Virus record (IMG/VR): IMGVR_UViG_3300006484_000012
Span: 1-58,886 of that record
From: a virus
Length of the DNA: 58,886 nucleotides
Direction: 5' to 3' (one strand)
Under the pieces are notes generated by a model. That model did no database searches. It was not told the DNA's origin and saw nothing but the letters and a program-made list of their open reading frames with translations. Below are positions 50,925-58,886 of the stretch, one piece after another (within the stretch, counting starts at the first letter, position 1; each line of letters opens with the position of its first letter). The translations under genes were made by a program, and so were the position numbers.

Positions 50925-51661
50925 CCAATATGATAAATAATAAGATGTATGTTGGTAAAATGAGTAAACCTGTTAACAAAAGTAAGTATTACTTAGGATC
51001 AGGAGTGATAATAAATAAAGCTATACAAAAGTATGGAAAGGAAAGTTTTATTAAAGAAATACTAGAAGAAAATATAAAACCAGAAGAACTATCAATTAGA
51101 GAAATATTTTGGATAGAAAAGCTTAATACAAAACGTCCTAATGGGTATAATTTAACTGATGGTGGAGAGGGTACTGCTGGGTATAAAAAAACACATACCC
51201 AAATAGAAAATCATAGGAAGGCTATAACAGGGAAGAAAGCGTCTGAAGAAACAAGAAAAAAAATGAGTGAGGCTCATATTGGTAAGAAAAAAACAGAAGA
51301 TCACGCTAAAAATATCTCAAAAGGGTTAAAAGGAAGAAAACTTAGTTTGGACCACATTAAAAAAGTGTCTGAAAGAAATAAAGGAAAAAAGATCTCAGAA
51401 GACCAGAAAAGAATGATAAGCGAATTTCATAAAGGTAGGCCAACTTCTGAGGAAACAAAGGTAAAGATGAGTTTGGCTAATAAAGCTAAAGTGAATATAC
51501 AATTACTTAGTTTAGATGGACAAATAATAGCAACTTACGAATCTATAAAAGAAGCCATCCGTCAAACAGGAGCAACTGCTTCAGGGGTATTTAGATGCTT
51601 AAGCGGTGAAAGAAAGACTCACAAGGGCTATATATGGAAACGATTAAATGAAGACAAATGA
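50906..51661 (+). CDS. GIY-YIG homing endonuclease with NUMOD repeats
   Basis: A 251-residue free-standing homing endonuclease. The nuclease domain (1-90) shows MYIYCITNMINNKMYVGKMS, GKESFIKEIL, an IREIFWIEKLN segment with the catalytic-type Glu, and NGYNLTDGGEG. Residues about 95-200 hold NUMOD3-type DNA-binding repeats (SEETRKKMSEAHIGKK and four degenerate copies). The last 50 residues resemble a NUMOD1/helix-turn-helix unit (LLSLDGQIIATYESIKEA). It sits within the lectin array, and its stop overlaps the start of the following lectin. Flanks of 30-60 bases are too short for a group I intron. Confidence 0.9.
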   Translation: MYIYCITNMINNKMYVGKMSKPVNKSKYYLGSGVIINKAIQKYGKESFIKEILEENIKPEELSIREIFWIEKLNTKRPNGYNLTDGGEGTAGYKKTHTQIENHRKAITGKKASEETRKKMSEAHIGKKKTEDHAKNISKGLKGRKLSLDHIKKVSERNKGKKISEDQKRMISEFHKGRPTSEETKVKMSLANKAKVNIQLLSLDGQIIATYESIKEAIRQTGATASGVFRCLSGERKTHKGYIWKRLNEDK

Positions 51662-52332
51662 GTACTCAGTATGCTTTTGGCCGTATTGTAACTTCAGGAT
51701 TAGTATTAGCATTAGATGCTGCTGATAGGAATAGCTATATGAGTGGATCTACTGTTTGGAATGATGTTAGTGGAAATGGGAATAGTGGATCCCTAGTTAA
51801 TGGACCTACTTTTTCAAATAATAGCATTGTATTTGATGGTGTAGATGATTATGCTGTAAGAACAGACGCAGCCTTAAAAAACTACACTACTATTACTGCA
51901 AATATATGGATGTATTTGACCTCATATATAAGCAGTTACGAAACTTACATTTCTTATAATGCAGAGGAGGGAACTTTAGTTCAAGGGTGGGGGGTAAGAA
52001 GATCTCTCGGTGCTACTTTTCAATATTGGGGCGGTACAGGGAATACTGGTATAAAACTATATAAAAATGGAGTACTTGCAGGGTCATCTGTAAGTACTTG
52101 GGCTACTGTTAGTAATATCAATACGACTGGCTCGTGGGAAATGATAACATTAGTTGCCACAGGAGTTTCTTCTTGGAATACACATAATAGATTTACTATA
52201 GCTAACAGAAGTGATAGCATAAATACAGCTACTAATATGCAAGCTGGGTCTTTTATTTTGTATAACAGAGAGCTAACTATACAAGAAATCCTCCAAAACT
52301 ATAACGCACAAAAATCACGCTTTAATCTATAA
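51658..52332 (+). CDS. LamG-like lectin protein 7
   Basis: A 224-residue single LamG-like domain: SGLVLALDAADRNSYMSGS, WNDVSGNGNSG, NGPTF, VFDGVDDYAVR and LYNRELTIQEILQNYNAQK. The first four bases overlap the endonuclease stop (ATGA). Its N-terminus, MSTQYAFGRI, resembles the severed remnant at 50844, although the codons differ, so this 5' end may have come in with the endonuclease. The domain looks intact and functional. Confidence 0.82.
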   Translation: MSTQYAFGRIVTSGLVLALDAADRNSYMSGSTVWNDVSGNGNSGSLVNGPTFSNNSIVFDGVDDYAVRTDAALKNYTTITANIWMYLTSYISSYETYISYNAEEGTLVQGWGVRRSLGATFQYWGGTGNTGIKLYKNGVLAGSSVSTWATVSNINTTGSWEMITLVATGVSSWNTHNRFTIANRSDSINTATNMQAGSFILYNRELTIQEILQNYNAQKSRFNL

Positions 52333-52335
52333 ATT

Positions 52336-52596
52336 ATGCATAACTACGAACACAGAGAATTCATGATCTTCAACGTATCAGAACTACCAAACGTTGACTT
52401 TACTCAAGTACTAGAGACTTCTATAGATACCGTAAGAAAGTCTGTAGATCAAACCAAGACATTTGTAAAGTGGGACTCAGAAACAATCCCATCATCAGTA
52501 GATGGGTTAACTACAAAACAAGGGCCCTACACATACGATGAAATATTGATAATATTAGCCACAGAAGAGTGGACTAGTCCTATTGTATTACCATAG
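52336..52596 (+). CDS. Small conserved fibre-cassette protein B
   Basis: An 86-residue paralogue of the protein at 35856-36194: REFMIFNVSELPNVDFTQVL, then VDQTKTFVKWD and a DEILIILATEEWTSPI ending. It lacks the Tyr/Ser-rich insert of copy A. It follows the second LamG array just as copy A follows the first, which supports duplication of a whole cassette. The role is unknown; fibre assembly or attachment is a guess. Confidence 0.65.
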   Translation: MHNYEHREFMIFNVSELPNVDFTQVLETSIDTVRKSVDQTKTFVKWDSETIPSSVDGLTTKQGPYTYDEILIILATEEWTSPIVLP

Positions 52597-52603
52597 ATCT
52601 CTA

Positions 52604-52611
52604 TATTTATA
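52604..52611 (+). promoter_or_regulatory. TATTTATA motif in a hairpin before fibre gene 3
   Basis: CTATA (52601-52605) pairs with TATAG (52610-52614) around TTTA. A second stem, ACTGT (52616-52620) with ACAGT (52633-52637), follows before the ATG at 52646. Confidence 0.45.
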
Positions 52612-52645
52612 TAGGACTGTCGGATAGTGAAAACAGTAAATACAT

Positions 52646-55600
52646 ATGCCACAAGAATTTCGGATAAAAAACGGGGTCATAGTAGACCAAGGAGGGGCTA
52701 ATATAACAGGCTCTTCAGCTATTTCAGGATCTTTAGCAATCAATGCTTCAGGATCTAATGTATTTACTGTTGACGGCACTTCAGGCCGTCTCTTCTCAGT
52801 CGATGATTCTCTATCAGGATCTCTATTTTCCGTCAATACAGCCGCTGGATTACCCGTAATAGAAGCCTTCTCAGATAATACTGTCAGAATTGGCCAGTAT
52901 GGTAAACAAGCACTATATGTATCTCAATCTTTAGTAGGTATAGGCAAGGAAGGGCCCTTAAGCGCCACCTTAGATGTATCCGGATCAGTAGCTATAACTG
53001 GTAGTTTAAACGCACCAAGCATAACTGGTAGCCTATTTGGAACCGCAAGTTGGGCTCTAAATGCTATAACATCATCATATGCAGTATCTTCTAGCTTTGC
53101 AACAACCTCTCTAACAGCTTCTTATGCTGTTAATATGATTATATCTGGAGGATTAACAGATGTAGATTATATACAATTTGATACTACGGCATCTGTAGTG
53201 GATGCTGTGGGAAGATTAAAGTATGATTCTGGAGAAGGTACTCTACAACTTGGATTAGCTGGAGGAAATGTTATTGCAAATATAGGTGAAGATCTATACC
53301 AATACGCTTACAACAGTACAGGAAATCCTTTAACAAAAGGACAAGTAGTATATATTTCAGGATCACAAGGCAACAGAGTAGCTGTTAAATTAGCTTCAGC
53401 AGTTGCTGAACAAGGATCAGCTAATACTTTAGGATTTGTAGCAGAACCAATATCAGCTGGAGCTGAAGGATGGATACAAACAGAAGGATCTTTAAGAAAA
53501 ATAAATACATCTGGATTAATAGCTGGTAGAGCTATATATCTAAGCGGTTCTGCAGGACAATATACTCAAACTAGACCAATTGCTCCTAATCACACTGTTA
53601 TCTTAGGTTTTGTTGAGAGAGTAAATGCTACTTTAGGATCAATATACATAAAAATCGATAACGGTTACGAATTAGGCGAGCTCCACGATTTAATAGACAC
53701 GACAACTACATCATCATACGGTGATCTGCTCGTTAAAAGCGGAAGTGTTTGGACTAATTCTAAACAACTTACCGGATCTTATCAATTAGTAGGATCTATT
53801 AATATAACAGGGTCTTTAAAACTATCAACTCCTACTTATAATACATCTAGCATAAATGTACTTACGTACAACACAGCTAGTAGTACAGTAGAGTATAGTA
53901 CTATCAATGATCTTACTTTCACAAAAAATATAGTCAACGTAGGACTTTCTGGAAGTAGAGGAGTTAGGTATAACGCTATTAAGACTGCCATATCTAGCAT
54001 CACAGATGCTTCTGAGAACAATACTTACACAGTAAGTGTAGCTCCTGGAATATACATAGAAGATACTATTACTGTTCCTTCTTGGGTAGCAATTAAAGGA
54101 GACAGTTCTATATCAACTGTAGTTTCTGCCTCTAACCCTAGTTCAAGTATCTTTGTAATGAGTGACCAATCTATGGTCATAGACATGCAGATTCAAGGAA
54201 CTACTTTTACAGGATCTTCTGCGGTAGTGTACTCTTCTGCTACAACCCCTCAAAGAAATGCAATTGCTTACGTAGAGAACGTTCGCTTTGGAACTAACTA
54301 TACAAACGCTAAAGTAATTGGTAGCGGAAGTAGTGGAAACTGTATATTACAATGTTCTAACGTTAAATACGGAGGATACACAGACGCAGGCTTATTAAAA
54401 TCATTTGATGTAGGATTCCATGTAACTTCTGGTTCAAGCGGAGGTATTGGTAGGATGCAATTGAGAAACGTCACTTCTACAAATGGTGGTGTAGCAGGAA
54501 GTGACAACAACCAAATATTTGCTTTAGCAGACGCTCCTGGTTGTACATTCATTGTTAATGGATGTTTGCTAACAAGATCGACAGGAACTGCTAGAGGTAC
54601 TGGATTTAAAGTATATAACGGGGGACAGCTTCGTTTAACAGGTGTTAACTTCCAAAGGTGGATAAATGGTATATGGGCTCCACAAACCGGATCAGCACCA
54701 AGTATAGATGCAATTGCACTTAACTTTGAAAACTGTACAACAGACGTATTAATAGAACATACAGGATCTACAGGTAAAGTACAAGGTACAGATAACTTCT
54801 TAAAAACCATTATCCCCACAGATGCGCCTTTATATGAAGTAGGACAAGATCCAAGAAGATTGTTTGTAGCTAAAAAAGGAGGAGATTTCACCTCAATCAG
54901 TGCATCTGTAGCTTGGATTAGTGGGTCAAACGAGAATAATCGCTATGTAATTGAAGTTGGTCCTGGCCAATACACAGAAAATACAATTGACTTAACTGGT
55001 AGACCATATGTAAGTATTGTTGGTAGTAACATTCAAACTACACAGATATTCCCAAGCAGTTCTACCCAGCACATCATTAAGATGGGCATCAATAATGAAG
55101 TATCATTTTTGAGCTTAGCAAATGCAGGATCAGGATACTCAGCAATATATGTTGATGATATTGGTGATTTTGCTCAGGTACATAAAATATCAATTTACGA
55201 TTGTGATAGAGGTATAACTGTTTTAGCAAACACTACTGACACTCAATTCTATGGAGAATATGTTGATATAAACGGTACTTTTACTTATGGAACTTATATT
55301 TCCTCTAGTAATGGGGGTTCTGTATCTACTACTGTAGAAAACTACTACCTATTCCCTTCAGCAAGTGCTACTATAGGTAACTTTGTAACAGGTCCTAGCT
55401 CTAGCCTAAGTTTATATACATCTAAGTTCCTTGGAGACGGTACAACTGATTCAACAGCAGTTAAATTAGAAAATGGAGCTCAATTAGAAGGAGCTGCTAT
55501 TGATATTCAAGATTGGGATTATGGATATGTAGTACCTAATGTAGGAATAGGTCCTAACTTTAGAGTAGTGGGATCAATGATACACGACTCTACTACTTAT

Positions 55601-58600
55601 GATTTTAATATATTAAATGCAACTACAAGAGGTAGATACCAAGGAGTATCAGATCATTCTAAAATTAATAATGCAAGTGAAGATTTCTATTGGAACTTCT
55701 TAGATGATGCTGACGGTGAAAATGATATCACAAGAAAATTATCTGTAACATTTGCAGATGGTACTCATACAGACGCTACAACCCTTATCTTTAAGGGTAG
55801 TTCAATGGGTGTAATGGAAGGGGGTCAAATTACTATTTCTGGTAGTTTAACAATTAACACTGCAGCTGGATTTGGCTACTTAGAAAATTCAATAAACCCT
55901 GATGTATACCAAAGAGTAGATTGGGTTAATAGCACATTAACTCTATCTCCAAATACAAATAATTACATCTATCTTGATGAGAGTGGTATATTATCAGCAG
56001 CAGGTTCTGCTCCTAATAGTACACAAAACATTATATTAGGAAGAGTAGTAACAAATGCTACTGGGGTAGAATTTATTGATCAGAGTCCATATGATGGGGC
56101 TCACATGTCTAATAAACTATCTAAGTTTAATAGAGACGCCCTAGGACCTGTATTTGCTGATGGATCTATAGTATCTGAAAATGTTACTCCTTTTAAATTA
56201 GACGTAACACAAGGTAGCTACTTCTTCTCAGAAAATAACTTCACTCCAGCTGGTACAGGATCTATAAACTTTACACAATACTATAGAAGCGGATCAGGGT
56301 GGAATAGATCTCAAACCACAACTGTAACTTCTAATACCTTTGATTCTGGAAGTGACGTTTTAGTTCCTCTATCCTCATCAGCTTACACTAAACATACTTT
56401 ATATCTTGTAGGGGATGGTGTTGATGAAGAATACTTCTTAGTTGTAGGACAAACACAGTACAATTCATTAGTAGAAGCTGAAGGTGCAGCATTGCCTACT
56501 CCTCCAACATATTTTAGTGATGGTGTCGTATCTCTAGCCTCTATCTATGTAAGATCAGGTTCAGCTAATATAATAGAGATACAAGATATTAGACCTATTA
56601 TTGGTTTTAGAGCTGCTGGAGTTAACGCCTCTGCCACTCACGGAAACCTATTAGGGTTAGGTGCTGACGACCACACTCAGTATCTTCTAGTAAATGGTAC
56701 TAGACAAATGTCTGGTAACTTAGGACTAGGAGGAAATAACATATACAATGTAGCACAGGTTAGCGCCTCTTCTATTATATCCCCGTCTATTACAGGATCT
56801 TTACAAGGTACTGCAAGTTGGGCTTTAAATGCGTTTACTGCATCTTCAGCAGATAACTTTACTGTAAGGGGAACCCTAACAGCTCAAACTTTAATAGTTC
56901 AAACTATTACTGCTTCTGTAGAATTCGTAACTGGATCTACTCATTTTGGTACGGTAGTACAAAACACTCACGAATTTACTGGTTCAGTATCAATATCTGG
57001 ATCTTTAGTAATAAACGGAACTTCATATACAGCAGCTACATCTGGCACATCTGGAACAAGCGGTACTTCCGGTTCTACAGGAACATCGGGAACTTCCGGC
57101 TCTTCTGGGTCATCAGGAACCAGAGGCTCTTCTGGATCAAGTGGGTCAACTGGTAGTAGTGGTTCTACAGGAACTAGTGGAACATCAGGCTCTACAGGTA
57201 CTTCTGGTTCATCTGGCTCAACAGGTTCTTCAGGTAGCACAGGTACCTCAGGATCTAGTGGTTCAACAGGTACATCTGGAAGTAGTGGATCCTCTGGTCA
57301 AAATGGTTCCTCAGGTAGCAGCGGTTCAACTGGTACATCTGGATCAACAGGTACATCGGGCTCTACAGGAACTAGTGGTAGTTCCGGAACATCAGGTAGC
57401 TCTGGCTCTACTGGAACTTCAGGATCTACTGGATCATCTGGCTCTTCAGGGTCTAGCGGTGCAAACGGTTCCTCAGGTACTTCAGGCAGCACTGGAACCT
57501 CTGGAAGTACTGGATCATCAGGTACAAGCGGTACCTCAGGCTCTAGCGGCTCTACAGGCACGTCAGGAAGCTCTGGCACAGCTGGAAGCAGTGGTTCTTC
57601 TGGAAGCTCCGGTACCTCAGGCTCTAGCGGCTCTACAGGTACGTCTGGATCTTCAGGTAGTACAGGTACTTCTGGTTCTAGCGGTTCAACAGGCACATCT
57701 GGTTCCTCTGGAACTGGTGGCACTAGTGGATCATCTGGTACAGGCTTTAATACAATAAGTAACCCAGCTATAGGAAGAGTGTTAGTAGCAGATGCTTCTA
57801 ATAATGCAGCCACAGCTTCAGCTATCCTAGTTGTAAATAATGGTGCAGTAAGTGTGTCAGGTAGTACAATTATAACAGGTTCCTTAAGTGTATCTGGTGC
57901 TAGTGGAACTACACTATTTTCTTCAAATGTAGATACATTATTATTAACAGGGTCTGCTATAATAACAGGATCTGTTGTTGTAACAGGCAGCATAAACGTA
58001 TTAGGATCTATTACAGGATCTTTATCAGGGACTGCTAGTTGGGCTATAAACGCTCTTACAGCATCTTCTGCAGATAACTTTACAGTAAGAGGAACCTTAA
58101 CAGCCCAGACTATAGTAGTTCAGACTATAAGCTCATCAGTTTTATACTCTAGTGGGTCTAATGTATTCGGAGATTCTTTATTAGATAATCATGAGTTTAC
58201 AGGTAGTGTAAAGATTACTGGCTCTATAGCTGTAAAAGACTTAGCTTTAAATTCAGGATTAACTCGATTCGTAGTAGTTGACTCAGCTACTGGACAGTTC
58301 TTTTATAATACAGCAGGTGCAGCAGGTTCTTCTGGTACGTCTGGTTCCTCAGGCAGCTCAGGACAAAATGGTAGTTCAGGATCTTCAGGATCAAGCGGAT
58401 CATCTGGACAAAACGGTAGCTCAGGAACCTCAGGTTCTACAGGTACTAGTGGGTCAAGTGGATCATCTGGTAGCTCAGGACAGAATGGATCTTCAGGTAC
58501 TTCAGGCAGTACAGGAACTAGTGGTAGTGCAGGATCATCTGGATCCAGTGGTCAAAATGGTAGTTCAGGCACATCTGGAAGTACAGGTACTAGCGGTAGC

Positions 58601-58886
58601 TCTGGATCTAGTGGTCAAAACGGTTCTTCTGGTACATCCGGTTCTACGGGTACTTCTGGTTCTAGTGGATCATCGGGACAAAACGGTTCTTCTGGAACAT
58701 CTGGTTCTACTGGTACAAGTGGCTCATCCGGAAGCAGTGGATCTAGTGGTCAAAATGGTAGTTCTGGTACATCTGGCTTTACTGGAACTTCAGGATCTAC
58801 TGGTTCTAGTGGTTCTTCAGGCTCTTCAGGACAGAATGGTTCCTCAGGCACATCAGGCTCCTCAGGATCAACTGGTACATCAGGAT
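52646..58886 (+). CDS. Giant fibre 3 with beta-helix region and collagen-like blocks (3' end outside window)
   Basis: The ATG at 52646 opens a frame that stays open to the window end, giving at least 2080 codons. N-terminal part: GSLFGTASWALNAITSSYAV and fibre-type beta repeats. At about residues 230-330 is an insert with KGQVVYISGSQGN, as in phage fibre shafts. Residues about 395-1150 look like right-handed beta-helices: two VAPGIYIEDT/VGPGQYTENT-type pectate-lyase-like starts, each followed by stacked strands. Collagen-like blocks lie at about 1464-1698 and from 1892 to the end. Between them are copies of the RGTLTAQTIVVQ and NHEFTGSVKITGS modules. A depolymerase or passive beta-helix shaft are both possible. 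Confidence 0.85.
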   Translation, partial: MPQEFRIKNGVIVDQGGANITGSSAISGSLAINASGSNVFTVDGTSGRLFSVDDSLSGSLFSVNTAAGLPVIEAFSDNTVRIGQYGKQALYVSQSLVGIGKEGPLSATLDVSGSVAITGSLNAPSITGSLFGTASWALNAITSSYAVSSSFATTSLTASYAVNMIISGGLTDVDYIQFDTTASVVDAVGRLKYDSGEGTLQLGLAGGNVIANIGEDLYQYAYNSTGNPLTKGQVVYISGSQGNRVAVKLASAVAEQGSANTLGFVAEPISAGAEGWIQTEGSLRKINTSGLIAGRAIYLSGSAGQYTQTRPIAPNHTVILGFVERVNATLGSIYIKIDNGYELGELHDLIDTTTTSSYGDLLVKSGSVWTNSKQLTGSYQLVGSINITGSLKLSTPTYNTSSINVLTYNTASSTVEYSTINDLTFTKNIVNVGLSGSRGVRYNAIKTAISSITDASENNTYTVSVAPGIYIEDTITVPSWVAIKGDSSISTVVSASNPSSSIFVMSDQSMVIDMQIQGTTFTGSSAVVYSSATTPQRNAIAYVENVRFGTNYTNAKVIGSGSSGNCILQCSNVKYGGYTDAGLLKSFDVGFHVTSGSSGGIGRMQLRNVTSTNGGVAGSDNNQIFALADAPGCTFIVNGCLLTRSTGTARGTGFKVYNGGQLRLTGVNFQRWINGIWAPQTGSAPSIDAIALNFENCTTDVLIEHTGSTGKVQGTDNFLKTIIPTDAPLYEVGQDPRRLFVAKKGGDFTSISASVAWISGSNENNRYVIEVGPGQYTENTIDLTGRPYVSIVGSNIQTTQIFPSSSTQHIIKMGINNEVSFLSLANAGSGYSAIYVDDIGDFAQVHKISIYDCDRGITVLANTTDTQFYGEYVDINGTFTYGTYISSSNGGSVSTTVENYYLFPSASATIGNFVTGPSSSLSLYTSKFLGDGTTDSTAVKLENGAQLEGAAIDIQDWDYGYVVPNVGIGPNFRVVGSMIHDSTTYDFNILNATTRGRYQGVSDHSKINNASEDFYWNFLDDADGENDITRKLSVTFADGTHTDATTLIFKGSSMGVMEGGQITISGSLTINTAAGFGYLENSINPDVYQRVDWVNSTLTLSPNTNNYIYLDESGILSAAGSAPNSTQNIILGRVVTNATGVEFIDQSPYDGAHMSNKLSKFNRDALGPVFADGSIVSENVTPFKLDVTQGSYFFSENNFTPAGTGSINFTQYYRSGSGWNRSQTTTVTSNTFDSGSDVLVPLSSSAYTKHTLYLVGDGVDEEYFLVVGQTQYNSLVEAEGAALPTPPTYFSDGVVSLASIYVRSGSANIIEIQDIRPIIGFRAAGVNASATHGNLLGLGADDHTQYLLVNGTRQMSGNLGLGGNNIYNVAQVSASSIISPSITGSLQGTASWALNAFTASSADNFTVRGTLTAQTLIVQTITASVEFVTGSTHFGTVVQNTHEFTGSVSISGSLVINGTSYTAATSGTSGTSGTSGSTGTSGTSGSSGSSGTRGSSGSSGSTGSSGSTGTSGTSGSTGTSGSSGSTGSSGSTGTSGSSGSTGTSGSSGSSGQNGSSGSSGSTGTSGSTGTSGSTGTSGSSGTSGSSGSTGTSGSTGSSGSSGSSGANGSSGTSGSTGTSGSTGSSGTSGTSGSSGSTGTSGSSGTAGSSGSSGSSGTSGSSGSTGTSGSSGSTGTSGSSGSTGTSGSSGTGGTSGSSGTGFNTISNPAIGRVLVADASNNAATASAILVVNNGAVSVSGSTIITGSLSVSGASGTTLFSSNVDTLLLTGSAIITGSVVVTGSINVLGSITGSLSGTASWAINALTASSADNFTVRGTLTAQTIVVQTISSSVLYSSGSNVFGDSLLDNHEFTGSVKITGSIAVKDLALNSGLTRFVVVDSATGQFFYNTAGAAGSSGTSGSSGSSGQNGSSGSSGSSGSSGQNGSSGTSGSTGTSGSSGSSGSSGQNGSSGTSGSTGTSGSAGSSGSSGQNGSSGTSGSTGTSGSSGSSGQNGSSGTSGSTGTSGSSGSSGQNGSSGTSGSTGTSGSSGSSGSSGQNGSSGTSGFTGTSGSTGSSGSSGSSGQNGSSGTSGSSGSTGTSG
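57037..57741 (+). repeat. Collagen-like Gly-X-Y block 1 in fibre 3
   Basis: About 235 residues of Gly-Ser/Thr triplets, with single GQNG, GANG and GTGG variations. Confidence 0.9.
58321..58886 (+). repeat. Collagen-like Gly-X-Y block 2 in fibre 3 (runs off window)
   Basis: Gly-Ser/Thr triplets in which GQNG recurs every 15-30 residues, giving a higher-order period not seen in the other blocks. The block is cut by the window end. Confidence 0.9.

Noticed and set aside
50840-51700. Group I intron carrying the GIY-YIG endonuclease
   Set aside because: Only about 30 bases before and a few bases after the endonuclease gene could belong to an intron, too few for the catalytic core.
48657-52332. 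Diversity-generating retroelement acting on the LamG genes
   Set aside because: No reverse transcriptase, template repeat or adenine-biased variable stretch was seen in the window.
27025-58886. CRISPR-like array because of many short repeats
   Set aside because: The repeats are in-frame protein triplets without unique spacers or conserved repeat length.

Overview
The window is one stretch of the late (virion) region of a large, AT-rich, T4-like tailed phage. Every gene that I can support lies on the + strand, packed with overlaps or gaps of a few bases. The organism type rests on recognisable T4-type proteins: large terminase, portal, gp21-like prohead protease, acidic core scaffold and a gp23-like major capsid protein. 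The host is less certain. Most start codons follow A-rich leaders without a strong Shine-Dalgarno sequence, and the paired lysis-type genes resemble those of phages of Bacteroidota. I therefore suggest a Bacteroidota host, as an inference. No tRNA gene, CRISPR array, integrase or insertion sequence was seen.

Left end, 1-10.5 kb: the window opens inside a UDP-galactopyranose mutase gene. Two Thr/Pro-linker virion proteins follow, then a small structural protein, a SegE-like GIY-YIG protein, a DnaG-type primase, a nucleotidyltransferase-fold protein, and a run of small proteins. Several of those small proteins start with a short amphipathic leader like the T4 capsid-targeting peptide. A membrane GAF protein, a zincin-type metalloprotease and a nested spanin-like pair close this part. 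Capsid module, 10.5-26.4 kb: terminase, portal, core proteins, a 951-residue protein, prohead protease, scaffold, major capsid protein, a strong terminator, PhoH, then neck and tail-completion proteins.

Fibre region, 26.4 kb to the end: three giant fibre genes carry collagen-like Gly-X-Y blocks made almost only of Gly, Ser and Thr. Two of them are followed by arrays of LamG-like lectin genes and a small paralogous protein, so the region looks like duplicated cassettes. Between the first and second cassette lies a glycan-modification island: a glycosyltransferase/FkbM methyltransferase/second methyltransferase fusion, a DxD glycosyltransferase-like protein, a stand-alone FkbM methyltransferase, and a GT4 fused to a protein like the autotransporter heptosyltransferases (TibC/Aah). 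A GIY-YIG homing endonuclease sits inside the second LamG array, next to a severed gene start. The third fibre gene runs off the window end and has no stop codon in it.

Working model: the capsid module builds a T4-type head, the fibre and lectin cassettes give variable adhesion, and the glycan genes (with the UDP-Galf enzyme) may decorate the Ser/Thr-rich fibres or linkers. An 8-base motif, TATTTATA, recurs in most of the larger intergenic gaps and is the best candidate for a phage promoter or processing element.
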